Shown here: piece by piece, positions 28,301-37,914 of the stretch
How the letters are laid out: the number at the start of each line of letters is the position of its first letter
Numbering within the stretch: the first letter of the stretch is position 1
NCBI RefSeq assembly: GCF_900496995.4
Contig: NC_044004.1
Location: 6,386,001 to 6,450,000, forward strand
DNA from: Aquila chrysaetos chrysaetos
Taxonomy: Eukaryota; Chordata; Aves; Accipitriformes; Accipitridae
DNA length: 64,000 nucleotides
Direction of reading: 5' to 3'
Notes under the pieces: model-generated
What the model was told of the DNA's origin: nothing
Database searches by the model: none
Seen by the model: the letters and a program-made list of their open reading frames with translations, nothing else
Made by a program: the position numbers and the translations under genes

Positions 28301-31300
28301 TGGTTCCCATTTGGCTGGTTTTCAGTGCCTCATTCACAATGAGATGGATCAGGGAAGAAGAGGGCATCAGCCCAGCTTCCAGTGGACTTTACAGATCTCT
28401 CTGCTGTGGGGGTCAAAGCAGTATGTGCCAGCTTGGAGGCTGAGCTCTCCTCTCGATCTTCACAGAAGTGGCTCCAGAACATGGATGTGATGCTCAGGCT
28501 GACGGGGAGAACGGAGAAGCCTGCAGGAGGCTGTGCCTCTCCTGTGCCTGCCATGGAGACAGGCAACGCAGGTGGCAGAGCTGCCTGGTTATTTTTTCAC
28601 CCAGCACCCAATTCAAGAGAGAGAATAATAATGGAGAAAGCAATGTATGCTGGAAGAACATGGGATTCACAGGAGTGTTATCAGGGCTGACAGTTCCTTC
28701 TGTCTCCTTTCGCAGCGGAGCAGCTGGCTGGAGGAGAAAGGGAGCAGGGCACGTTTGCCTGATCCTGTATGCTCTCAGCTTCAGCAGCCCGTGTCTCTGC
28801 ACTCTGGTCACTGAATGCTCAAATTCTGGTTCGCCAACACCCCTCCATCCTGTCCCATTTGAAGTCCTCTTTTCCCTGGGGAAAGCCGTTGTCTCCTCAC
28901 AGTGACACATGGCTGGAGGTGTGTTGTTGGGCCACTGTGCAAACCTCAGTGAGGCAGTTGAAAGAAGTCCTGGCCCACTTTTACTATCTGGAAACAAACT
29001 GCCTAAATTCCAGCCTGCAGTTGACATCTGGGGGACCTCTGGGGAAGAGGGCAGCTGGGAGCAGTCATATGAATTGGGGGCAGTACTTGGCCTCCAGGCT
29101 GCAGATTTGGGCATGCTTGGTTCAGGTTTTGCTGAACAAACAGTATTTAAAACAAACTTTACTCCATTTTTTGTTGGCTTAGAGAGGCGCCAGGGACCAG
29201 CTTCCACATCCAAGATGGCTGAAGCTAGGCTCCTCCTGGGTAGCTCACTTCCCAAGTGGAAGGATAAAATAGTAATTAAAATAAAATGTTCCTGTACTGT
29301 TTTGCCATGTGGTCTAGAGAATATTTAATTTTCTCCACAGTGTAGTCTTAACACTATAGTCATATATATAAAAAAAACCAATTCAGCATTATCCCGGGCC
29401 TCTCTGCAACATTACTATCAGCATTTTCAGTACAGCTGGGAAAAAAGTCAACTTCCAGCTCTTCCTGGAAACCCGTGATGGTGTCTTTCAGCCTGTCCAT
29501 GCAAATGGTGATAAAGTGGTAGAAACACAGGGTCAGTGGCCAGAGGATGGTGTGCACTGCTCTCTTAAGCAGCAGCCGCATCCTGTGCACTGAACGCAAG
29601 GGCTGAGAGCGTTTAGCTGCTGACTTGAATTTGGCACTGGAGAGAGCCCCAGTGACCTGCTCGTGACTCATGGTGTTGCTGTAGCCAAATCACTTTCCCT
29701 TTGTCTCTCTGTTATCCGACTGAAAGAGCTGTGGGAGAATCCAGTTCTTTTATGCTTTAAGAATCTAAATGGATTAATAAGTATTAGATGTTTAAGAATC
29801 CTCTTTGGTTTTAGTCTTTGGGTTTTAATCTTTGGTCCAGCAGAGCCTTCCAGTCAGGCTGAGACAAGAAGCACAGAGCATTATTTCTCTATGTGTTCAT
29901 ACAACAACATAAGTATAGAGCCAGTAATTGTGATTAATGCCATCTAAACAGCAAACACTTCCACTCCTGACATGTTTCAGAATGAAAAAAGCCTAATTAT
30001 CGGTTAAACAGAGAAAGCTCCAGCCCTGCTGATAAGAAACTGTGGAGATGCAGAAAGCTTGGTCATGCCGGTCATGCCTCTTCTGTACCTCTTGCTTTGG
30101 ACTGTCCATTAAAAATACTGTCTTGCTTCACTGTCTGGATTTAAGGCAGCAAATGGATTGTGTTGTGCAACATGACCAGTCCCATAAAGTTCATGCCCTA
30201 AGTTATAAGGAAAGAACCACCAAGCAGATGTTCGTGGTCTGTAGTCATGGTGGTGTCCCACAAACAGGGTCCGTTTACCCAGTGTGCAAGCCAGTAACAC
30301 ACAGAGTCAAGGTACTTTCAAATTAATTTCATTGATGCGCATGAATGGGTGCCTGTCTCAAGACAGCACACCCTTGTCTCAAAAATCCTCACATTTATAC
30401 ACTTAAGTAATACATATTCATTATTATTTTCCTTAATGATTGGTTCTTTCTTCTTCACCCATCATGTAAATTAGTGCGCAGACTCTGTCTTCCTCCTTCA
30501 TTGTCTTCTTTTGAGTAGGTGGTATCATTTGAGTAGGTAGTCAATGAGTCGGTGGTCCCAATCTCCCCCTGTAGGAATTACCTTTTACCTACTTCTTCCC
30601 TAATCTTGGCAGTTCCAAGCGGTTCTTCAGGGTTTATCGACCAGACCACAATCCATTACCATTTCTGACATAAGCATAAAGCCCCATTGTCTATTAGTTA
30701 GTTCCTAAACCCTAAATCATGTCTAGTTATTGTTTCCCTATTTTAAATATTAACTGGTGGGGGTTGTAAACAGGACTTTAGAAGCTCCCTGGTTATTTCA
30801 ATCATATTATACATATTAATTGATAACAATGGGGCCATAATCTGCCTTCAGATCCATCAGTGGAGTTAATGCTCCATAAGATTTACTCCAGAGTGACAGA
30901 AGAGAGACTTTTCCCTGCTCTGGTCTTGCAGCAACGTACCCAGTTGCTAAGGGTCCATTCAATGCCTGGTGAGGCTTTTGGTTAACTTCAGTGGATCTCA
31001 GACTGGGTGCTTGGCTTGAGCTCTCTCAGCTTCAAGTCTATTAGTGCTGCTGTGCTTCATATTTCTGCATCCCAGGCAGCTCTCTCTCTATTGACCAGAG
31101 GGTTTCAACACTCATTTGGCATCTTCTAGAGGATACACCTTCTGGAAGCAGCAGATGCAGGAGCTAGGATTGGAACCAGCGGTTCAAGAAATCGGCTATT
31201 TTATTTATCCCTGAACCAACCAAGCAAAAAAATCTCTTTCTAGAGTCAACCTCCAGAGCATCAGAGGCTGTGAATTTAGTCTCAATTCTATGTAAACCAA

Positions 31301-34221
31301 TCCAAATAGAGCTTATAATGGCTTCATAAACAAGAGCCTTTTGTTTTCTAACCCCACAGCTGCTATTACTAGAGTGTGATGTGTGTGTGAACCTTCTGCC
31401 TATTAATCCCTGGAAGATGCATGGCTTTGCGGTGAGGTGGCATTTGGCAGAGTGTGAATCAAACCATCACTGATTTCCTCGTGCTTTGTCTTCACCTTTA
31501 GACTGTAAATGGCCATGTTAAATAGGTGTGGACAATAAGTATGAAAAGCCACCTGAGGCAAACTGTGAAACAAAAAGCTCTGTCTTCTCAGATGATGAAG
31601 AGAATGATTCATTGGATTGTGCATCCATGAACAAAAGGCCCAAAAAGAAGGATCAACCCCTTGAGGTACTTCCATATTGTCAAGGATCCTCCTTCCATGA
31701 CATTCCTTGAATCTTCAACTGAGTGAACATCTCTCTTTGGTCTAAAAACACTGAGTCCAAACAATATATTTTGGGTCTTTCAAGGGTGGGTCTTGCTATG
31801 GGTTCGCTCACTTTTCTGCATGTGTGGATTTCCTGAAAGAGGTCTGAATTTGTGCCTGTGGAGATAATCATTATACAGGGCTTTGGAGCTGGATCTGAAT
31901 TGGAAAACTCGGAACTAGCTCTAAACCATGGGCTAATGTGAAGGTATTTGGGTGAGATGCTTTGGACATCAACTGCTAGTTGATTTTTCATGTCTGTAGG
32001 GGAAAATATATTCTCACCCTCAAGGCAGTGTAGCTATGGCGAGAACAGCCAGCACCCACGGCCAGAGCGCTCACAGTTCAGAGCCCAGTCTTTCTCACTT
32101 GAGTTCACACCTAACCAAACCCCACCGAAACCAGCAGTAGTTCTTCCTTCATGTCTTTGATATGTTTTTGAATCAGGCACTGTATTAACAAGTATACTTT
32201 AAGTTGCTTCATGGAAACAAAAGAACTAAAGGAGATGCAGATCTCACAACATGGTTTGCCAAAAGCAATTTTAGCAACCTTTTGTTGTGGAGGAAATAAA
32301 ACCTCCATGGGAGATGCTGTAGGCAAAGACTCCTTCCAGATCTGGGCAGGGGGGATGGAGCCACAGCCAGCAGCTCTCAGATCGGAGCCGGGAGATCTCC
32401 ACCATGGGGGAGCTGGGTTTGTTCCACCCTCCCCTTTGCTCAGTGTGAGGGAGCGGGAGCGGTGTGGTTTGGTTAGCAGTTGTATGTCCTCCTGGTGGGT
32501 TGTCCTGCCTCTAGGGGCTCTCACCAAAAGCTGGGCTGCTCTGTTCTTACTGTGGAAAGATGCAGCCTCTCTAGCTACTCTCAGAGCTGTCTAGTGGCCT
32601 CCCAAAGGAGGCAGATCTATTCATTTCTGATTTAAGAGTCTTTACTGTGCAATTAATGGCTGGTTTGCTTTAAGAGCCATGTGGCTTCCCAAAGAGCAGC
32701 CTTCTTCCAAGCTACAGGAGGTACTGCTCTAGTTGTCTGGCTGTGTCCCAGGGCTCCTGGTTTACAGATAGCGACTCTGAGCCAGCAGCTATGGAGTCTG
32801 GTGTGGTGCAGGATCCCTGGCTGCCATGCATAGCAGCTTTCTTCCTCAGCTCTTCTCCAGCTGTGCCTTTCTGGGTGCAGCCATCCCATCCAGGTCTGTT
32901 GTGCTTTTGGGGATTCGCAGTGGCAGCTTGGGGTAAGATTTCAGGCTTGGAAGATGGGGTGAGCTGTTGGATTAATCCCATCTCTGCGAGAAACTACTTT
33001 GGTTTATGGGCAAGCTAGAAGAGATGGAGATTTAGATGGAGTCTAAACAAAACCTCGCCAAGCTGCAGTTCCTTAGCTATATGAATATTTATACTTTGCT
33101 GCGTCATGGGAATGCAGAAACACAGCATGATCTTGGGTTTGAAAGTCCTATAAAATACAAATGACAAAGTCCTCACTATGAATGGTAAGATCCTGTCAGA
33201 GTCTTACAGGTAAATAGGTTGATGCTGTTAAAGAAAACAAGACTTTGGATATTTATGTAAATGGAGTAGAAGAGCTCACCAGGCCTTGCAGTGTTACATG
33301 GTGTTATGACAAGCTTCCATACTGAGAATTTGTGCTCCTCCGCAACATCTGGTAACCATTTCTTTTTGTGAAGCTCGCAAGACACAATGCCATGCCAAAG
33401 CTCTTCTGAGAAAAGTATGCACTGCAGATTAGGGTGGTTTGGGTTTTTTTTGTTTGCTAGTCTAACTAGTTTCTGTCTCAGTCTGGAGAACAGGGCTAAT
33501 CATAGTAAACCAATTTCATAAAGTTGGTCTGGCTCCTCCTGGGTGTTCAGGGCTCCTTTTAAAGCTCTCTGCATCAGCTGACTGCAAGGCAGAATTGCAA
33601 TAGTTGGCTTCTAAAATAATTTCAACGGATTTTGTCTGGCCTGTCTCCCAAGCAAAAGGCTGATCTTTAAAAGAGTTCTGCCTTGTGAGAATTAACAGGC
33701 CCAGTGTGTTTCACCTTGGGGATCCCTTCAGCTTTGTAATGCCCCAATGAGCTGTGCCCTCAGAGGGGCTGCGGCTGGACTGGACAGCGCAGGGTGGGCT
33801 GGGAGACACCAGAGCTGGCTTCCTACCACCAGTTTGCTCTCTTGATCCAGGAGCTGCTGTAAATGACACCAATTTGTCCTGCCTCCTTTGACCGTTATGT
33901 TATTAGCAATCTTTAGCCACACCTCTAACCAAGTGCCAGAGGGGAAGGTGTTGGTGTAACCTGGGTAAAGGACTACAACAGGTTTCGTAAACCAGTCTTC
34001 AGCTGGTCATTCATTAATGATCTACGGGGCCAAGATCTGCTTCTCCACTACTTCCGCGCCTGAAGAGGTGCCACAAAGATGGGTGAGTTTTAAGGAAAGA
34101 AAAAACATTTCCTATTACGCCACTGAAGTTTTCTCTTGCTTTTCTGCAGGCACCGCCTAGGACCCTTAGACCTCGCTTCAGGAAGAAAAGTACCTCGTCC
34201 TCTGCCACTGAAACAATGTGA
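1187..34221 (+). CDS. REEP1: REEP1, receptor expression-enhancing protein 1, 3' half of the gene (exons 1187-1300, 15163-15331, 31526-31665, 34150-34221)
   Basis: REEP1 is a TB2/DP1/HVA22-family ER membrane protein that shapes tubular ER and contacts microtubules; human mutations cause hereditary spastic paraplegia SPG31. The exons shown encode the cytosolic C-terminal half. The first begins [18 protein letters not shown] and the second begins [17 protein letters not shown], both nearly identical to human REEP1 as I recall it. Splice phases agree throughout. If the missing N-terminus is as long as in human (about 101 residues), the cassette-skipping form has about 198 residues (human 201) and ends SSGTA. 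The cassette-including form has about 265 residues with a REEP2-like tail. REEP2 itself is less likely, because REEP2 reads IDEYITQARDKS at the first exon and the neighbours MRPL35 and IMMT are those of REEP1. The gene converges on MRPL35. Confidence 0.93.
2343..2472 (+). repeat. MIR-like SINE remnant
   Basis: The order of words matches the MIR core and 3' half: tgacctcaggca, then a 'cttctgtaaaaatg' block, then gtctataaagcattttgaa and a gctaagtatta end. The match is from memory of the MIR consensus and is heavily diverged. MIR relics are known in birds. Confidence 0.5.
3535..3690 (+). repeat. MIR-like SINE remnant
   Basis: Reads like MIR: aggactcctggctttcttc, then a 'tgtggcctccagcaagttgc' block, cttctgtgttcctcactgtg, and further on ctaaaatggggtgatg. 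Diverged, with an insertion between the last two blocks. Boundaries are approximate. Confidence 0.45.
9575..9660 (+). repeat. MIR-like SINE 3' fragment
   Basis: tagtttccacagctgcaaaa followed by tggagtttgtaggtatta and gaggtgttttgaag resembles the 'cagtttcctcatctgtaaaatgg' end of MIR. Short and diverged. Confidence 0.4.
12238..12347 (-). other. Candidate minus-strand coding exon of unknown gene
   Basis: On the minus strand a 110-nt stretch is bounded by TTGTTCCAG upstream and a perfect GTAAGT donor downstream (complement at 12232-12237). It is open throughout. The 36 full codons begin [20 protein letters not shown] and end NAPFRIENE, with entry phase 2 and exit phase 1. Composition is mixed and protein-like rather than low complexity. 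I recognise no family, and no partner exon was found nearby. It could be an exon of a nested or lncRNA gene, a conserved element or a chance pseudo-exon. Confidence 0.22.
15163..15331 (+). CDS. REEP1: REEP1 coding exon (about residues 140-195)
   Basis: 169 nt between TTTAACTAG and GTAAGT. It encodes [20 protein letters not shown], then a Ser/Thr/Pro-rich stretch ending [11 protein letters not shown] plus the first base of a Gly codon (exit phase 1). The first 17 residues match human REEP1 exactly as I recall it. The Ser-rich remainder is diverged, as expected for this disordered segment. Confidence 0.95.
16959..16986. repeat. (GT)n simple repeat
   Basis: A run of GT dinucleotides interrupted by single A substitutions. 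An ordinary intronic microsatellite. Confidence 0.8.
17634..17765 (+). repeat. MIR-like SINE remnant
   Basis: tggttaggaggcaagactgt, then gagttaggacacatgaattc, then ctggtatgacctggagcgtg, then cagtgtgtctgcaaaacaga follow the order of the MIR consensus from its 5' region into the core. The best preserved MIR-like copy in the window. Confidence 0.5.
30225..30760 (-). mobile_element. Possible solo LTR of an avian endogenous retrovirus
   Basis: Read on the minus strand, a TATAAA box (complement at 30394-30399) is followed by a T/G-rich stretch containing gtgctgtcttgagacaggca and then an AT-rich segment about 65 nt downstream of the TATA. After that comes a sequence resembling a U5 region (ttactggcttgcacactggg). 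The layout resembles avian retroviral LTRs as I remember them. No gag, pol or env open frame flanks it, so it would be a solo, decayed LTR. Ends and target-site duplications were not resolved. Confidence 0.35.
31145..31185 (-). repeat. Short antisense MIR-like fragment
   Basis: gcaggagctaggattggaac matches the reverse complement of the MIR 'ggttcgaatcctggctctgc' core with few changes. Very short. Confidence 0.3.
31526..31665 (+). CDS. REEP1: REEP1 cassette exon encoding acidic alternative tail
   Basis: 140 nt (not a multiple of three), acceptor AAATAG, donor GTACTT. It enters in phase 1, exactly matching the upstream exon, and leaves in phase 0. The split Gly is followed by 46 residues beginning [16 protein letters not shown], with an acidic core [13 protein letters not shown] and a basic end [12 protein letters not shown]. 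The acceptor has a poor pyrimidine tract, and a better one lies 24 nt upstream. The acidic-then-lysine pattern resembles REEP2. The frame discipline argues for a real alternative exon, though transcript support cannot be seen here. Confidence 0.8.
31666..34149 (+). other. REEP1: REEP1 last intron, 2.5 kb
   Basis: No coding signal recognised. A TGCATG (RBFOX-type) motif lies at 31817-31822, about 150 nt after the cassette exon. Open frames at 32111-33018 on both strands have no family resemblance. Confidence 0.7.
34150..34221 (+). CDS. REEP1: REEP1 terminal coding exon, usable in two frames
   Basis: Acceptor TTTCTGCAG. If joined to the exon ending at 15331 (phase 1), it completes Gly and reads Thr-Ala-stop, with TAG at 34158-34160. 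This reproduces the human SSGTA end. If joined to the cassette exon (phase 0), it reads [18 protein letters not shown] then ATETM, and stops at TGA 34219-34221. That tail resembles the basic C-terminus of REEP2. Both readings are fully consistent with the splice phases. Confidence 0.88.
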   Translation, partial: APPRTLRPRFRKKSTSSSATETM

Positions 34222-35695
34222 GTGCAATGAGCCAATAGCACCAAGATCCACAGAATGTCTCTCTTCTGCCTTAAAGAGCTACTCGTTAATAATGTAGGAA
34301 ACAGCAGTGGGATGGATGTGCTTTGATGTACAGCATTGTAGACATGGCCTTTCTCTTTCCTCTCTCTGTATCCTTCTGTTACATGCTTCTTGCGTTTGTC
34401 CGTGATGTGGGTAGGACAGTCTGGCAGACACCTGCAGGTTAAGAGTCCTTGTTTCGTTTGCAGAGTGTACACCCACTCACGCTAATCCTGTAAGGCTGTA
34501 CATTTACAAGTCTCATTTGTGTCTGCATAGCTCTAGCTCTGTGAATGCACAGTGGAAACAAAAATAATCAGTTACTCATAATGATACATTGACAGTGTAT
34601 TTATTTATGGCTTTATCATTAATGAAGTGGTTTTGCAGAAGCCATGGATTTCTCTTTCCTCCCTTCCTCCTCAAGACTGTGAATGATGTAACAAATGTCA
34701 AAGTACTTTGACTGTACAAAATGTCCAAGATTCATTAGCAAAAGCTGAGCTGCAACTCTGTTTCTCTTTCTGCAAGTAAATCACCTGTTCTGAGAAAATC
34801 ATTGTGCTAAAACTATAGAGACAGAACCACTTACAGAGGATGAGGAAGAGATGTGCAAGAGAAAACATATGGTTTCAATGATGTAATGAAGGGGAAGTCT
34901 TAATTTTGATCATCCTGAGCCAGGAGAGTATTGTGTGGAAAATGATGGCAGCTAGAAGTACTAGATCGTATTGCTTGTGGCAAATGTTCTACTGCCAGTT
35001 TTAAAGGGTAAGCAAGCCAGGCTTGTATTAGCTGCAGCGACAGAAGTTAGAATCGCTTTAGTGATGCATTTCCAGGGGGAAGCGCACCTTTCTCCCCTGC
35101 CTGCAACAGTGTCAGTCCCAGCGCTCTGCTTTCCTGGTGAGGTGCTGCTGTTTTACTTGCACGAGCAGAGCAGGATGCTGGGTCTGAGCTGCTTTTTGAA
35201 GCCTGGAGTTTCGCCTGTAGCGTGGAGTTTGGTTAGAACCACAAGAACCAGATGGAGTGGTGTATTTGTATCCATATATAAATGAGAAATATAAAAGAAG
35301 AGGAAGACGTGGTAGGGTTTGTGTATTTGTGCTTCAAGTTGGTGTCTCTTGTAAGTGTTGAGCATGTGAGATTCACACATAAATTAATTACGTGGCCCTT
35401 TGTGTTTGCTCTTGGACCTGTCACATAGACTAGAAAAACATTTAGCATTATGTAGGACATGCCATTACTAATGGATCAGTACACAGGCTTGATGATGAAC
35501 AGTACTGTTAATCTAGTTCAGGTGCAGCAGTCCAGGATGCCAACAGCCGGCTGGAGTGTATCAGGCTCAGAAATAAATCTGAAGTGGCCTTTGAAACCTT
35601 TTCTCTGCCAGGTATGCATCGATAGCCCAGCTGTCCCTGCCTGATGGATCCCTGAGGTTTCCCCCAGAGCTTCCTACATATGTGGGGAAGAGAGA

Positions 35696-35701
35696 AATAA
35701 A
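35696..35701 (+). terminator. REEP1: Possible proximal poly(A) signal of REEP1
   Basis: AATAAA about 1.5 kb after the stop codon, followed by a CA-rich and GT-containing stretch. Use is not provable from sequence. Confidence 0.3.
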
Positions 35702-36380
35702 TTACACGCACACACAAATGTTTATCTGACCTGGCTAGGAGGTGGAAAAAGCAAGCAGGTATTTCCTGTGTCTACCACAATATTTGGCCTCATTACCTGA
35801 GAATTTTATTTCCTTTACATGTGCTAACTCAATCATATTTTGCAATGGCTAAGAAGGAAAAAGTCTTCAGAAAGTAAATTGAAAAAAAGAAAAAACAACA
35901 AACCTGTCTAAATAGCAGTTACAGAAGAGTCAGTCCTTGGAAGTTACTCAGCAAAAGCTTTGAGGAGCTAAGCTTGTGTGTTTTGTTTTTAAGCAGATTT
36001 AGAGTTTATTTGATTTCTTTTGGCAAACGTGAAAAAGAAATAGAAAAACTGCCTGCAGTGTTAGCAGAAAATAAAATCCTGTTGCAAGCAAGCTACGTTT
36101 CCCTGCTATGCAATGGGCTGCCATACGATAAAAAAGAAGCTGACAAGTTTGCACTCAATTATGCCAAAAAACCCGACAACATAGAGCTACATAACATCTG
36201 ACAAATTATATTCTCAGACATGCTGTATTAACATTGATTCTCACTAAAATTATTAAATGTGTGTCTAATCTGCTGTTTTACTGTAAACTTGACTGTTTAG
36301 CATTTCTTAAGTGCTGAGGTGAAATTGTTGACAAGGGAGTTGCCTTATATCTCTCAAAACATTCACTGTATAAATGAGAA

Positions 36381-36386
36381 AATAAA
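36381..36386 (+). terminator. REEP1: Possible poly(A) signal of REEP1
   Basis: AATAAA in an AT-rich stretch about 2.2 kb after the stop, followed within 40 nt by T-rich and GT-containing sequence. Confidence 0.4.
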
Positions 36387-37879
36387 CCTTTTCATATCTC
36401 TGGCAAAAATGTATTAATTTATCAACTGAGCTGTATATTTGTGTATAGATAGACAAGAAATGTGAATGCCTAACCACGTACACTTAGTGCTGTAGTGTTC
36501 TGTATACAGAAGAGAACGGTCATTTGCTTTTGATTCCTCATCTTCCACACACAGGTTGTTTACAGGTGTTGCCCCGAGTCTGTCATTTCACTCTTTGGCT
36601 ACTTGCGTTCATTCAGAGTAAACACCAGACATGGAGTCTTTTGTTCCAGTTTTTCTCTTGAGCCTCTGCCAAGGAAGAAGCCCGATGCAGCGAGTTGCCT
36701 TCCTGCGCTGATGCTGACCCCTCCTGGCAAACGAGAGTTTGCAGGACTCGAGCAAAGAGAGGACGCACGGATGGTGGTGGCTTCTTCTTAGGTGTGTGTT
36801 GATGGGGTGCAACTCTCAGCTTCTGCCCAGCTCAGGCTCTGAGGGTGCAAGCCGGCTAACAGCTTGCAGATTACTCCTCCTAAAAGCAAGCAATCCTTCA
36901 GCTGATGGTTTAAAGTAGCGACAGATCTGGCTTAAGTAAGAAGAGCCTGGTTTGGGGGCCTTTCAGGCAGCTGGCCTCTACGACCGGTACTGTAGGGCAG
37001 GCAGGCACCTCCTGACTTTGCAGAGATGGCCTGGAGAGCGTAACCGTGACAGGAACAGGCCAGCCCTAGAAAATACAGCCTTTACCCAGCACAAGGCTGA
37101 AGTGAAACTTGCATTATTTCGAGCAAGTAAAATTGAGGCTGAGGGAAAGGAAACTGCAGCTGTGGATGGTCCATGGAAAACGGGCCAGTGACTTACCTCA
37201 CCCATTTACCATGAATTCACCTTCATTATGAGGAGAATATGCTTAGAGCAGCTCAGTGCAGTCCTCCATGCCTCCTTTCTTGTTGTAGGGGCCAGCGTCA
37301 GCGCAGTTACATCCATCGCCAATTGCTGAATCAGGATCACATCAAATATAGACAAGACAGACTTCATGTGTATCACTGTCACCTTGGAATTAATCCCACA
37401 CTAACCTAAATTGTGTAAGTAAGTGCAAACCCAGCACAGAAGGAAAGGAGAATCGGGTTATGTATTCCTGTTGAGAGGGAGAAAGCTGCTTGGAGAGGTG
37501 CAATGCTCCCTAGCCTCATGTAAACAACCTGCTGCCTCTGACTGCTCTCTGAAGTAAGTGTTCTCATGTAGTGATGAAACCCTTGTGCTTGTGACCAAAT
37601 GCTCGTTAATCACAGTCTCCTTTTTGCTGTTTGTTTTGGGTACCCGTTTTGCATCTAGCACCATATTTGAAATAGCAGAGAACACTATGTTGGGATTTGC
37701 GTTTAGACAAACTACTTAAGGATCATAATTGTGCACTTCATGTGATTTCTTTCCCGTGGTCGGTAGAAAAGATCTGTGATGAAATGGTACACTTAATGCC
37801 TCACAAGGATGGCCACTACAACAGTATTCCAAAGGTTGATGTTTTGCTGGTTTTGTTATACTGCTTGATATACATCTTG

Positions 37880-37885
37880 AATAAA
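37880..37885 (+). terminator. REEP1: Probable distal poly(A) signal of REEP1
   Basis: AATAAA followed 17 nt later by a 12-A run (37903-37914). This is the last strong hexamer on the plus strand before the convergent MRPL35 3' end. The A-run could also cause internal priming in cDNA data. Confidence 0.45.
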
Positions 37886-37914
37886 GTCTTAATCTTTTCT
37901 TTAAAAAAAAAAAA

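Larger units (their letters stand above)
15332..31525 (+). other. REEP1: REEP1 intron, 16.2 kb
   Basis: No REEP1 exon is recognised here. It holds MIR-like remnants (near 17634 and, antisense, 31145), a (GT)n tract near 16965 and an LTR-like stretch at about 30225-30760. AT-rich blocks with few repeats (about 23480-23720 and 25500-26300) look like possible conserved non-coding elements but cannot be tested without alignment. Overlapping open frames on both strands at 28468-29328 have no recognisable product. Confidence 0.65.
34222..37902 (+). other. REEP1: Probable REEP1 3' UTR
   Basis: After the REEP1 stop there is no further gene until the MRPL35 3' end. Several AATAAA hexamers occur on this strand, the last followed by an A-run, so the transcript could end at 35.7, 36.4 or 37.9 kb. 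A long 3' UTR of this order is usual for REEP1. Short open frames here (for example 35974-36201) look like chance. Confidence 0.55.

Noticed and set aside
28494..29255. 253-codon open frame on the minus strand, the longest outside GC-shadow areas except for one frame in the CpG island
   Set aside because: No recognisable domain, and several frames on the opposite strand are also open over the same stretch. This indicates locally low stop density rather than coding. Such a length is near what chance allows in 64 kb.
29360..29671. 103-codon minus-strand frame with a hydrophobic segment
   Set aside because: No homology recognised, no promoter or splice context, and length expected by chance.
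35974..36201. 75-codon open frame in the probable REEP1 3' UTR
   Set aside because: Short, no family match and inside an untranslated region. Best explained by chance.
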